From assembly GCA_964569055.1 (NCBI GenBank), contig CAZMSZ010000003.1, positions 1 to 55,112 on the forward strand: a DNA stretch of 55,112 nucleotides, in the 5' to 3' direction. Below, piece after piece: positions 30,933 through 39,032 of the stretch; position 1 is the stretch's first letter, and the number at the start of each line of letters is the position of its first letter. The DNA is from JAWLGW01 sp964569055 (GTDB lineage Bacteria; Planctomycetota; J058). The translations under genes and the position numbers were made by a program. The notes beneath the pieces were generated by a model. The model was given only the letters and a program-made list of their open reading frames with translations. It did no database searches and was not told where the DNA came from.

Positions 30933-32294
30933 TCACAGCCCGGTCGGGAACGCCTCGGGCAGCTCGCCGCGCTCCCAGGCCTGCGTGCGCTCGAGCGGGA
31001 TCACCGCGCGCGTCTCGTCCACGTGGATCAGGGCGTCGTACTGCCGCGCCGCGTGGGCGTGGAGGTAGTGGCTCGTCCGCTCGGACTCGGGCCGATAGAC
31101 CACCCCGATCGCGCGCTGCAGGCGGCGCGGCTCGAGGGCGCGCGCCAGCGCGCGCGGCCCGCCGCGCAGCAGGAGGAGCGAGGCGGGCCGCCCCTCGCTC
31201 GCCTCGTGCAGGAGCTCCTCGAGGCTGCCCGGCAGGGCCGGGCGGACGCGGCGGTGGAGCGCGGGGCCGCCCCACTCCCGGGCCGCCGTGACGGCGCCGC
31301 GGTAGGTGGTGAACCCCACCAGGAACGCCTCCTCGCCCCACCGCTCGCGGGCGAGCTGGCCGAGGTTCAGCTCGCCCTGCTCGGCGGCCTCGGTGGCGCG
31401 CGCGTCGCCGACGTGCGAGTCGTGCGCCCACACCACGACCTTCCCGCTCCCGCGCGCGCCGAGGTGCTCGGTCAGCGCGGCGAGCGTGTCGGCCAGGTGG
31501 CGGTCGCGCAGGTTCCAGGTGTTCACCCGGCCGCGGAACGCCTCGCGGTAGTACTGCTCGGCCCGCTGCACGACGCGCGCGTTCTGCTCGGCGCAGAACT
31601 GCTCGTCGGCGGCCACCAGCCCGTCGCGCGCCAGGAGCTCGCCCGCGCGCCGCTCGAGCTCGGCGAGCTGCTCGACCACCGCCCGTTCGCACTCGGGGCG
31701 GGCTCGCAGCAGCGCGTCGAGGCCGTAGCGCTGGCCCGCGTCCTCGCCCGCGTCCCCGTCGGCGTGATCGAGGCAGGCGTAGCGCTCGCGGGCGAGGCGC
31801 GCGGCCTCGGGGTCGACCCGCTCGAGGTACTCGATCACCGCGGCGGCCGAGGCGTGCAGGCTGTAGAGGTCGAGGCCGTAGAAGCCGACGCGCGCCTCGG
31901 GAGGGCGCTGCAGGCCGTGGGCGCGCAGCCACGAGACGAGCGAGATCACCTCCTCGTTGCGCCACATCCAGGTGGGGAAGCGCCGGAAGCCGCGCAGCGC
32001 CTCCTCGGGCGTCCGGTCGCCGCCCTCGCCGCGCACGAAGCGGTTCACCCGGTAGGCATCGGGCCAGTCGCCCTCGATCGCCACCGCGGCGAAGCCGCGC
32101 TCCTCGATCAGGCGCCGGGACAGCTCGGCGCGGAGCCCGTAGAACTCCTGCGTGCCGTGGGTGGCCTCGCCCAGCAGCACGACCCGGGCCTCGCCGATCG
32201 CGCCGAGGAGCGGGTCGAGGTCGGCCGCGGTCTGGAGCGGGAGGGCGCCGCGCCGCACCATGGCGACGGGGTCGGTCCGCGAGGTGCGCGCCAC
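30933..32294 (-). CDS. Erythromycin-esterase-like protein
   Basis: This ~453-residue protein has the family signatures near the N-terminus: LLGEATHGTQEFY and IEGDWPDAYRVNRFV, then KVVVWAHDSHVGD. The His/Glu residues of these motifs are the proposed catalytic base region in EreA/EreB-like enzymes. Most chromosomal homologues are not proven macrolide esterases, so resistance should not be assumed. GTG 32294 is chosen because it begins 4 bases after the stop of the phosphoribosyltransferase gene and has GAGGG upstream; the ATG at 32261 lacks a ribosome site. It is convergent with lpxD (6 bases apart). Confidence 0.85.
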   Translation of the reverse strand: MARTSRTDPVAMVRRGALPLQTAADLDPLLGAIGEARVVLLGEATHGTQEFYGLRAELSRRLIEERGFAAVAIEGDWPDAYRVNRFVRGEGGDRTPEEALRGFRRFPTWMWRNEEVISLVSWLRAHGLQRPPEARVGFYGLDLYSLHASAAAVIEYLERVDPEAARLARERYACLDHADGDAGEDAGQRYGLDALLRARPECERAVVEQLAELERRAGELLARDGLVAADEQFCAEQNARVVQRAEQYYREAFRGRVNTWNLRDRHLADTLAALTEHLGARGSGKVVVWAHDSHVGDARATEAAEQGELNLGQLARERWGEEAFLVGFTTYRGAVTAAREWGGPALHRRVRPALPGSLEELLHEASEGRPASLLLLRGGPRALARALEPRRLQRAIGVVYRPESERTSHYLHAHAARQYDALIHVDETRAVIPLERTQAWERGELPEAFPTGL

Positions 32295-32298
32295 CGAG

Positions 32299-32994
32299 TC
32301 AGCCCTCGGCGCCGACGCGCTCGCGCGCCCGGCGCAGGAGCTCGCAGACCTCCTCCTCGGCGAGGTCCGGGAAGCGGTCGTACCAGAAGGCCACGCCGCC
32401 GAAGAACGGGGCCGGCACGAGCGGCGCCACCACCTCGGGCAGCTCACGCCGCAGCAGGGCGAGGGTGTCGAGCGGCGCGACCGGCGCGGCGGCGACCACC
32501 CGCGCGGGCTGCTGCGTGAGCACGGCCTGCGCGGCGACCCGCAGGCTGGCGCCGGTGGCGATCCCGTCGTCGACCAGGACCACCGTCCGCCCGCGCAGCG
32601 CGGGGAGCGGGCGCTCGCCCCGATAGCGGGCGAGCTCGCGCTCCAGCTCGGCGCGCTCGCGCCGCACGACCTCCTCGACCGCCTGCTCGGGGCTGGGCAC
32701 GTCCTCGAGCGCGGCTGGGTTGAGCACCCGCGCGCCGCCCGCCGCGATCGCGCCCATGGAGCGCTCCTCGTGGCCGGGGACGGGGAGCTTGCGCACCGGC
32801 AGGACCTCGAGCGGCGCGCCCAGCCGCTCGGCCACCTCGAACGCCACGGCCACCCCGCCGCGCGGCAGCCCGAGCACGATCGGCGCGGCGGCGTGCGCCA
32901 AGAACCGCAGCCGCTCCGCCAGGATCTTCCCGGCGTCGGCGCGGTCGCGGTAACGCGCCGGACGGATCGTCCGCAGCTCTCGCGGGTATGCCAC
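32299..32994 (-). CDS. Phosphoribosyltransferase-family protein
   Basis: This 231-residue protein carries a type I PRPP-binding loop, VVLVDDGIATGAS, preceded by the PRTase fold pattern (ADAGKILAERL, PIVLGLPRGGVAVAFEVA, PLEVLPVRKLPVPG). The hood region between is helical. It resembles stand-alone PRTases often found beside erythromycin-esterase or alpha/beta-hydrolase genes, not a purine-salvage enzyme with known substrate. GTG 32994 is preferred because GGAGAGG precedes it by about 6 bases; the ATG 10 codons upstream has no such site. It forms a two-gene unit with the downstream esterase-like gene. Confidence 0.83.
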   Translation of the reverse strand: MAYPRELRTIRPARYRDRADAGKILAERLRFLAHAAAPIVLGLPRGGVAVAFEVAERLGAPLEVLPVRKLPVPGHEERSMGAIAAGGARVLNPAALEDVPSPEQAVEEVVRRERAELERELARYRGERPLPALRGRTVVLVDDGIATGASLRVAAQAVLTQQPARVVAAAPVAPLDTLALLRRELPEVVAPLVPAPFFGGVAFWYDRFPDLAEEEVCELLRRARERVGAEG

Positions 32995-33141
32995 GCGACA
33001 CCTCTCCGCGCCTGTGGAGCGCAACTGGTGCGCCCGCGGCGCGCGCCAGCGCAGCGAGCCTTCCAGGCGAGCGCGGGGCGCGCGCGTCCCGCCGGCGGCG
33101 AGCGTTGCCCGGCCAGCGGCGCCAGCGCCGTCACTCGCCGA

Positions 33142-33309
33142 TCAGGGCTCGTCGCGCTCGGGGAACACCACCTCGTCGTGGGCCTGCTCGGCCGGCTCGC
33201 CAGGAGCGCGCTCCGGCTCGGCCTCCGCCTCCTCCGCGAGCTCCTCGGGATCCTCGACCAGCGCCGGGTCGAGCACGACCTCGTCCTGCTCGAACGCGGC
33301 CGGCTCGCC
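33142..33309 (-). CDS. Partial CDS: acidic C-terminus of an unknown protein cut by a gap
   Basis: The minus-strand frame enters from the N run at 33310 and ends at TGA 33144..33142. It encodes about 55 residues, GEPAAFEQDEVVLDPALVEDPEELAEEAEAEPERAP...ERDEP, strongly acidic with two EVV-type blocks. The beginning is missing in the gap. The frame lacks the Arg-rich look of shadow frames in this genome, which supports coding, but the protein cannot be identified. Confidence 0.4.
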   Translation of the reverse strand, partial: GEPAAFEQDEVVLDPALVEDPEELAEEAEAEPERAPGEPAEQAHDEVVFPERDEP

Positions 33310-33409
33310 NNNNNNNNNNNNNNNNNNNNNNNNNNNNNNNNNNNNNNNNNNNNNNNNNNNNNNNNNNNNNNNNNNNNNNNNNNNNNNNNNNNNNNNNNNN
33401 NNNNNNNNN
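33310..33409. other. Assembly gap (100 N)
   Basis: A run of exactly 100 N, the usual scaffolder symbol for a gap of unknown length. It removes the start of the minus-strand acidic gene and the upstream region of the PHP-lipoprotein gene. Confidence 0.98.
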
Positions 33410-33447
33410 CTCCGCCCCGCTGCGCCGATCTGCGACCATGCGGCCCC

Positions 33448-35529
33448 GTGATCCGTCCGGCTCGCCGCGTCGCTCGCCTCGCCCTCCTCGCTCCGCTCCT
33501 CGCGCTCGGCTCGTGCGCCTGGCTCTCGGACCGCGCCGGCGACCTCGCGGACGTGGTGGTGGTCGAGGCGAGCGCGGGGCTGGGGCTCGCGGCGGACGTC
33601 AAGCTGACCGACCTGCTCCACGTCGGCGCGGGCTACGCCCACGCGCGCAAGGTCGGGCTGCGGGGGCGCGAGGCCGAGCTGCTGTGGGACCGCGAGGTGG
33701 GGCTGCCGCTCTCGCTGGTGCCGTGGCTGGGCGCGGCGCGCGACGGCGAGTGGTGGCGGGTCGGGCACCTCCACGCGAACGCCGCGGAGCTGTGGCACGG
33801 GAGCTCGCCCTGGCGCCTGTTCGACCTCGAGGTCGGCCTGTTCGCGGGCGTGCTCGGGCTGCGGCTCGGGCTGAGCCCAGGCGAGCTGGTCGACTTCCTG
33901 GCGGGGCTGATCGGGTTCGACCCTGCGGGCGACGACGCGGGTCCGCCCGCGGCGCCAGCGCCGCGCGACGGGGCGATCGAGGAGGAGGGGCTGTGGCTGG
34001 TCGGCGACCTCCACGACCACTGCCACCCGCCCGACGGGGGGCACGCGCCGGTCAGCCCGGCCGAGACCCACGCGCTCGCGGCCGCGAACGGGCTCGACTT
34101 CGTCGGGATCAACCCGCACCTCTGGTTCGAGGGGGAGGCGCCCGCCGCGCGCGCCGACCTGCAGGCGCTGGCGCGCGAGGTCCGCGCGCTGGAGGGGCAG
34201 GGGCCGATCGTGATCCCCGGGCTCGAGGTCATGTTGCGCGGACGCGGGGCCGGCCCGTTCGGCGCGGGAGGGCACGTGCTGCTCCTGTTCCGCGACCTCG
34301 AGGACGCCTACGCGTTCAACACGCCCGGCGCCGAGCCGGCCGAGGACGAGCGGGCGTGGGTGCGCGAGCGGCTCGCGACCCTCGCGCCCGACGAGCGCCT
34401 GTGGGTCCCGGCCCACCCCTGGCCGCACCCGCGCCTGCGGATCCCGTTCTTCCCCGACTGGGCCGCCGACTGGAAGCAGGTCGACGAGCTGCCCGACGGC
34501 GGCGCGACCCTGGAGGGGCGGGAGTACGCCCGGTGGGCGACCCCCTGGCGCGAACGCGCGCGGCGCCGCGAGGACCCGGCGCCGTGGCGGCTGGTGCGCT
34601 ATCGGTTGGCGCCGGCCGCGCGCGAAGGGTTGGCGGTCCTGGCCCCCGGCGACGCGCGCGAGACCGCCGCGCTCGGGCGTGCGCTCGACCCCGAGGCGGT
34701 GCGCGCGGCCGCCTGGAAGCTCGTGCCCGCCCCCGCCGACGGCGAGGCGCTCGGCGAGCTCCGCAGGGCGGAGGCCGCGCTCGGTCAGGTGCTGGCGCGC
34801 GAGCTGGCGGCGGGTCCGGCCGGCGGGCCGCTCGCGCTGGAGGTCGCGCTGGACGTCGGGCGCAACGCCTGGCTCTGGGCCCGGCTCGGGCGCGACGCCG
34901 CGGGCGAGCTCGAGCTGGCGCTGAGCTACGGCGCGACGCCGCTCGGCGCCGACGGGCGGCCGCACCCCGCCCTCCACGACGTCCCGGTCGACGGGTTCGA
35001 GACGCTGAGCGGCCTGGTCCACCTCGCCTCCCTCGCGGTGGGTCGCCGCGGCGAGGAGCTCGACCTCGCCCAGGCGTTCGCGCTGCTCGAGCGGCGCATG
35101 CTGGCCGAGCGGCGGCGGCTGGTCCCGCTGGCCGGCTCCGACAACCACCGCGACCTCGTGTTCCCGACCCTGTGGGCGTTCGCGCGCGAGCGCAGCCGCG
35201 AGGCGGTGTTCGACGCGCTGCGCGCGGGGCGGGTGTGCGTGGGCGGACCCGAGGCGAGCTCGCTGCGCGCGCGCACCGACCTCGACCCGACCTGGCGCGC
35301 GGTCGGCGCCGCGCCCCGGGCCGACCGCTGGGTCGAGCTGCGCTGGGAGGGCGAGGCGGAGCTGTTCGTGGACGGCCGCTCGCTCGGCCTGCGGCGCGGC
35401 GGCTACCGCGAGGCGATCGAGCCCGGCGCCTTCCGCCTGTATCGGATCGTGCGCGGCCGCTCGTGGTCGGGCTGGATCTACGTGAACGCGCCCGGCGCCG
35501 AGGCGCCGTCGCCTCCGAGGCCGAGGTAG
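33448..35529 (+). CDS. Lipoprotein with PHP-family phosphoesterase-like domain
   Basis: This 693-residue protein starts at GTG 33448. A basic start and hydrophobic core end in the lipobox LALGSC (Cys ~25), so it is a predicted lipoprotein. Residues ~30-155 (DLADVVVVEASAGLGLAADVKLTDLLHVGAGYA..) form a beta-rich domain seen in lipoproteins. From ~185, GDLHDHCHPPDGGHAP provides the first PHP metal cluster; HLWFEGE, GLEVML..GGHVLLLF, PAHPWPHP and GSDNHRD (~563) supply further His/Asp ligands. The length is large for PHP because of an inserted ~200-residue region. The end resembles a small beta domain (WVELRWEGEAELFVDG). Activity on phosphoesters is inferred from the family. Confidence 0.78.
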   Translation: MIRPARRVARLALLAPLLALGSCAWLSDRAGDLADVVVVEASAGLGLAADVKLTDLLHVGAGYAHARKVGLRGREAELLWDREVGLPLSLVPWLGAARDGEWWRVGHLHANAAELWHGSSPWRLFDLEVGLFAGVLGLRLGLSPGELVDFLAGLIGFDPAGDDAGPPAAPAPRDGAIEEEGLWLVGDLHDHCHPPDGGHAPVSPAETHALAAANGLDFVGINPHLWFEGEAPAARADLQALAREVRALEGQGPIVIPGLEVMLRGRGAGPFGAGGHVLLLFRDLEDAYAFNTPGAEPAEDERAWVRERLATLAPDERLWVPAHPWPHPRLRIPFFPDWAADWKQVDELPDGGATLEGREYARWATPWRERARRREDPAPWRLVRYRLAPAAREGLAVLAPGDARETAALGRALDPEAVRAAAWKLVPAPADGEALGELRRAEAALGQVLARELAAGPAGGPLALEVALDVGRNAWLWARLGRDAAGELELALSYGATPLGADGRPHPALHDVPVDGFETLSGLVHLASLAVGRRGEELDLAQAFALLERRMLAERRRLVPLAGSDNHRDLVFPTLWAFARERSREAVFDALRAGRVCVGGPEASSLRARTDLDPTWRAVGAAPRADRWVELRWEGEAELFVDGRSLGLRRGGYREAIEPGAFRLYRIVRGRSWSGWIYVNAPGAEAPSPPRPR

Positions 35530-35535
35530 GAGCGG

Positions 35536-35560
35536 AGCCCCCCGAGCGCGCGCCGGGGCT
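35536..35560 (+). terminator. Hairpin after the PHP lipoprotein gene
   Basis: AGCCCC (35536-35541) pairs with GGGGCT (35555-35560), starting 6 bases after the TAG stop. The loop is 13 bases of CG-rich sequence that could pair further, and no T-tract follows. Confidence 0.4.
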
Positions 35561-35788
35561 GGAGCGGAGCGACGCGCGGACCCACTGAGCCTGGCGGTTC
35601 GCCTCCCGTTCTGCGACCGTGCTGGACCCAGCTCGTGGGCCCCGTCGGGGGTGCGTGAGCGCGGCGGGCCACCGCGTCGAGGCGGTCTTCGGAACGGCCC
35701 CGCCGATCACGGCTGCTAGGACGGTCCTCTGCGCACCCTACCGCTCTCCGTCGCCGCGCCGCCGAAGGCGCCGCCGCGCGCCCTCTCG

Positions 35789-37336
35789 GTGTGCCTGGTC
35801 AACCCCCGGTTCGAGCCATCGTTCTGGGGGTTCGAGTACGCCCTCCCGCTCTACCCGGGCGACCGGCGCAGCACCATGATCGCCGGCGCGCTCCCTACCC
35901 TGGCCGGGCTCGCTGCGGGGCACCACGTGCGCCTCATCGACGAGAACGTGGAGGACATCGACTGGGCCGAGGTCGCGTCCTTCGACGTGGTCGGCGTCAC
36001 CGGCATGAACGTGCAGCGCCGCCGCATGCGCGAGATCCTCGAGCGCCTGCAGGATCTGGACGTGGTCGTCGCGGTGGGCGGCCCGTACGCCTCGGTCAAG
36101 GAGGAGTTCTTCGAGGGGCTGTGCGACGCCATCTTCGTGGGCGAGGCGGAGGAGACCTGGCCGCGCTTCCTGGCCGACCTCGCCGCGCGGCGCCCGACCG
36201 AGCGGCGCTACGAGCAGGCCGCCAAGACCGACATGACCACGGTCCCGCGCCCGCGCTACGACCTGCTCAAGGTGGACCGCTACGCCTCGGGCGCGCTCCA
36301 GTTCTCGCGCGGGTGTCCGTTCCAGTGCGAGTTCTGCGACATCATCGTGATCTACGGCCGCCGGCCGCGGACCAAGCGCCCCGCGCAGGTGATCGCCGAG
36401 CTCGACGACATGCGGGCCGCGGGCTTCTTCTCCGCGATGATCGTGGACGACAACTTCATCGGGAACAAGAAGGAGGCCAAGGCGCTGCTGCGCGAGATCA
36501 TCGAGTGGCAGGAGCGCCACGGCTACCCGCTGCGGCTCAACACCGAGGCGAGCGTCAACCTCGCGGACGACCCCGAGCTGCTCGACCTCATGTATCGCGC
36601 GAACTTCCGCAGCGTGTTCATCGGGATCGAGAGCCCGCGCAAGGAGTCGCTCCAGGAGACCAAGAAGCTGCAGAACACGCGGGGCGACGACCTCGCGGCC
36701 AAGCTCACGCGGATCCAGGAGGCGGGCCTGGACATCAGCGGCGGCTTCATCGTCGGGTTCGACAGCGACGACGCGGGGATCTTCGAGGACCAGTTCGAGT
36801 TCATCCAGGAGAACGGCGTGCTGCTCGCCATGGTCGGCATGCTGGGCGCGATCCCCAAGACGCCGCTCTACGCCCGCCTCGAGGCGGAGGGCCGGCTGGT
36901 GGAGGAGGACCCCAACTGCAACTTCCACCCCAAGCAGATGACCCGCGAGGAGCTGCGCGCGGGCTACTGGGAGCTGGTCCGCAAGCTGTACGAGCCCGAG
37001 GCGTTCCTGGCCCGCTACTTCAAGAGCTACCGTCACCCCGAGTACCACCGCCGCCGCGCCGCGATCTGCAAGAAGGCGGACGAAGGCCGCGCGCTCCCGA
37101 CGCTCGGCTACTCGCTGGTGCTCTTCGCCAACCTCGCGCGCGCGCTCCTGCGCGACGGCTCGCTGCGCGAGGTCGGCGGCGTCTACCTACGCACGTTCGT
37201 GCGCGAGAACCTGAAGTACCGCCGCGACCTCGTCGGAGTGGCGCAGTACCTCAACCGCTGCGTGACCCACTGGCACTTCTACCGCTTCGCGCGCGAAGCC
37301 CGCGCCGGCGCCCTGCGCACCTACAACAGCGGCTGA
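35789..37336 (+). CDS. B12-binding radical SAM protein (DUF4070/hopanoid-methylase-like)
   Basis: This 515-residue protein has an N-terminal cobalamin-binding Rossmann-like domain (~1-140; VCLVNPRFEPSFWGFEYALPL, VVGVTGMNVQRRRMREIL, VAVGGPYASV) and a radical SAM core with the cluster motif SRGCPFQCEFCD (~174-184). The C-terminal region (~350-510) matches the extension of class B methylases and related oxidoreductases. HpnP-like hopanoid methylases have this plan, but several unrelated B12 radical SAM enzymes do as well, so no gene name is given. GTG 35789 begins directly at the first beta strand and has no ribosome site. The upstream frame is open to 35720 but offers only a CTG. Confidence 0.85.
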   Translation: MCLVNPRFEPSFWGFEYALPLYPGDRRSTMIAGALPTLAGLAAGHHVRLIDENVEDIDWAEVASFDVVGVTGMNVQRRRMREILERLQDLDVVVAVGGPYASVKEEFFEGLCDAIFVGEAEETWPRFLADLAARRPTERRYEQAAKTDMTTVPRPRYDLLKVDRYASGALQFSRGCPFQCEFCDIIVIYGRRPRTKRPAQVIAELDDMRAAGFFSAMIVDDNFIGNKKEAKALLREIIEWQERHGYPLRLNTEASVNLADDPELLDLMYRANFRSVFIGIESPRKESLQETKKLQNTRGDDLAAKLTRIQEAGLDISGGFIVGFDSDDAGIFEDQFEFIQENGVLLAMVGMLGAIPKTPLYARLEAEGRLVEEDPNCNFHPKQMTREELRAGYWELVRKLYEPEAFLARYFKSYRHPEYHRRRAAICKKADEGRALPTLGYSLVLFANLARALLRDGSLREVGGVYLRTFVRENLKYRRDLVGVAQYLNRCVTHWHFYRFAREARAGALRTYNSG

Positions 37337-37417
37337 GGCGGGGGAACGAAGCCCGTCGAGAACGCCTCGGGAGGAGTGCATCGGGTTCACCAAGCCGGCG
37401 CGAAGAGGAAGCCTGGC

Positions 37418-38367
37418 GCCGGGCACGACGCCCCCTTCACGACGCCCGCGCACGAGCGCCGCTCCGCGGGCACGACGCCCGCGCACACTCAGCGCCAGCA
37501 GTGGCGCGAGGGAGCTTGGCACTGGAGCGACAGCCACACCGGGCACTGGGCCCGAAGCACCTCTCGCACTACAGAGCGCCTTCTCGCCAAACAGCAGCGC
37601 CGCTTCGGGCGGCGCGGCGCCCTCGCCAAGATCTGGAAGTTCACTCCACTGGGCACGACGCCCTCCTTCACGACGCCCGCGCACGGCGCCGCTCCGCGGG
37701 CACGACGCCCGCGCACATTCAGCGACAGCAGTGGCGCGAGGGAGCTTGGCCCTGGAGCGACAGCCACAGCGGGGTACTGCGCCCGAAGCCCCTCTCGCAC
37801 TACAGAGCGCCTTCTCGCCAAAATGCAGCGCCGCTTCGGGCGGCGCGGCGCCCCCTCCAAGATCTGGAAGTTCACTCCACTGGCACGACGCCCTCCTTCA
37901 CGGCGCCGCTCCGCGGGCACGACGCCCGCGCACATTCAGCGACAGCAGTGGCGCGAGGGAGCTTGGCACTGGAGCGACAGCCACGGCGGGCACTGGGCCC
38001 GAAGCACCTCTCGCACTACAGAGCGCCTTCTCGCCAAACCGCAGCGCCGCTTCGGGCGGCGCGGCGCGCTCGCCAAGACCTGAAAGTTCACTCCACTGGC
38101 ACGACGCCCTCCTTCACGACGCCGCGCACGGCGCCGCTCCGCGGGCACGACGCCCGCGCACATTCAGCGACAGCAGTGGCGCGAGGGAGCTTGGCACTGG
38201 AGCGACAGCCACNNNNNNNNNNNNNNNNNNNNNNNNNNNNNNNNNNNNNNNNNNNNNNNNNNNNNNNNNNNNNNNNNNNNNNNNNNNNNNNNNNNNNNNN
38301 NNNNNNNNNNNNAGCGCCGCTTCGGGCGGCGCGGCGCCCTCGCCAAGATCTGGAAGTTCACTCCACT
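37418..38367. repeat. Non-coding tandem repeat array, ~216-233 bp units with two hairpins each
   Basis: At least four copies lie head to tail: 37418-37650, 37651-37881, 37882-38097 and 38098-38367, the last interrupted by an N run. Each unit carries hairpin A, CGCGGGC-ACGAC-GCCCGCG (37465, 37695, 37912, 38140), and hairpin B, GCGCCGC-TTCGG-GCGGCGC (37597, 37828, 38044, 38314). Between them is a conserved block containing CAGTGGCGCGAGGGAGCTTGG. Unit 3 lacks a ~14-base piece. Unit lengths are not multiples of three and change frame between copies, so the array is not protein-coding. Everything from 37337 to the promoter at 38447 is otherwise without a gene; a GGGGG/CCCCC hairpin lies at 38408-38428. 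Confidence 0.9.
38213..38312. other. Assembly gap (100 N) inside the repeat array
   Basis: Exactly 100 N replace the middle of the fourth visible unit. The flanks hold about 115 and 55 bases of a ~230-base unit, so the true missing length is about 60 bases plus any whole number of units. Repeats are the likely reason the assembly broke here. Confidence 0.97.
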
Positions 38368-38446
38368 ACAGCCGCGGCGCCGCGGCGACGGGCAATCTCA
38401 GCGAAGGCGGGGGGACTTTGGAGCCCCCCAGAACCACCCAACTCCC

Positions 38447-38476
38447 TTGGCCTGGGGGTGGGGCCCACGCTAAGAT
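38447..38476 (+). promoter_or_regulatory. Sigma70-like promoter of the CNB-STAS-kinase gene cluster
   Basis: TTGGCC (38447-38452), an 18-base spacer and TAAGAT (38471-38476) lie upstream of the cyclic-nucleotide-binding gene. Transcription would begin near 38483, which disfavours the in-frame GTG at 38489 and supports the start at 38549. Confidence 0.5.
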
Positions 38477-38548
38477 CGGACCCAACTCGTGGAGCCCCGC
38501 GGCTTCGAGCCGGAGGCAGCGCTGAGCGGCACGGTGGGAGATCCAGTC

Positions 38549-39022
38549 GTGCTCGAACGGATCGGCGACAAGCTCCTGTTCCAGGGGCTGACGTCCGCGC
38601 AGCTCGAGCAGGTGGCGGCGATCGTCCGGGTGCGGACGGTCGAGGCGGGCGAGGCGGTCGTCTCCGAGCGCGACTACGGCGACACGCTCTACGTGATCGA
38701 CCAGGGGCGGGTCGAGGTGCGCGTGGCCTCCCCGGCGGGCGACCGGCAGGTGGCCTCGCTCAGCGCCCCGGCGGCCGGCGAGATCTCCTACGAGGGCGAC
38801 TTCTTCGGGGAGATGTGCCTGCTCGACCTCGAGCCGCGCTGCGCCAGCGTGGTCGCGCAGGAGCGCTGCCGGCTGTGGGAGATCAACCGCGACGACCTGT
38901 ACTGGCTGTTCGGCGACGACAAGGAGCTCCAGCTGCGGATCCTCCTGACCGTCGCCCGGGTGCTCAGCCGCCGGCTGGCGCTCATGGATGCAGCGGCGGC
39001 AACCGGCGCCCGGAGAGGTTAA
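38549..39022 (+). CDS. Cyclic-nucleotide-binding-domain protein
   Basis: This 157-residue protein is a single CNMP/CRP-type beta-roll: VLERIGDKLLFQGLTSAQLEQVAAIVRVRTVEAGEAVVSERDYGDTLYVIDQGRVEV, and the phosphate-binding cassette position reads YEGDFFGEMCLLDLEPRCASVVA, close to the FGExxLLxxxxRxAxVxA consensus. The Arg of the cassette (PRCASV) is present. A helix follows, but there is no DNA-binding wing, so it is a stand-alone sensor. GTG 38549 has GGGAG 8 bases upstream and starts where family members start; a GTG at 38489 is in frame but lacks a ribosome site. It is followed after 10 bases by the STAS protein. Confidence 0.85.
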   Translation: MLERIGDKLLFQGLTSAQLEQVAAIVRVRTVEAGEAVVSERDYGDTLYVIDQGRVEVRVASPAGDRQVASLSAPAAGEISYEGDFFGEMCLLDLEPRCASVVAQERCRLWEINRDDLYWLFGDDKELQLRILLTVARVLSRRLALMDAAAATGARRG

Positions 39023-39032
39023 GCTAACGCCC

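Noticed and set aside
30933..32294. A macrolide-resistance gene
   Set aside because: Family membership alone does not show activity on macrolides; most chromosomal homologues are uncharacterised and no mobile context is present.
37418..38367. CRISPR array or repeat protein
   Set aside because: Units are ~216-233 bp with no short repeat/spacer alternation, no cas genes are nearby, and the reading frame changes between copies.
38478..38530. tRNA-like T-arm on the minus strand (GGCTCGAAGCC)
   Set aside because: The stem-loop does not have a 5-bp stem with a 7-base loop, the TTC of the loop is changed, and no acceptor, D- or anticodon arms can be built around it.
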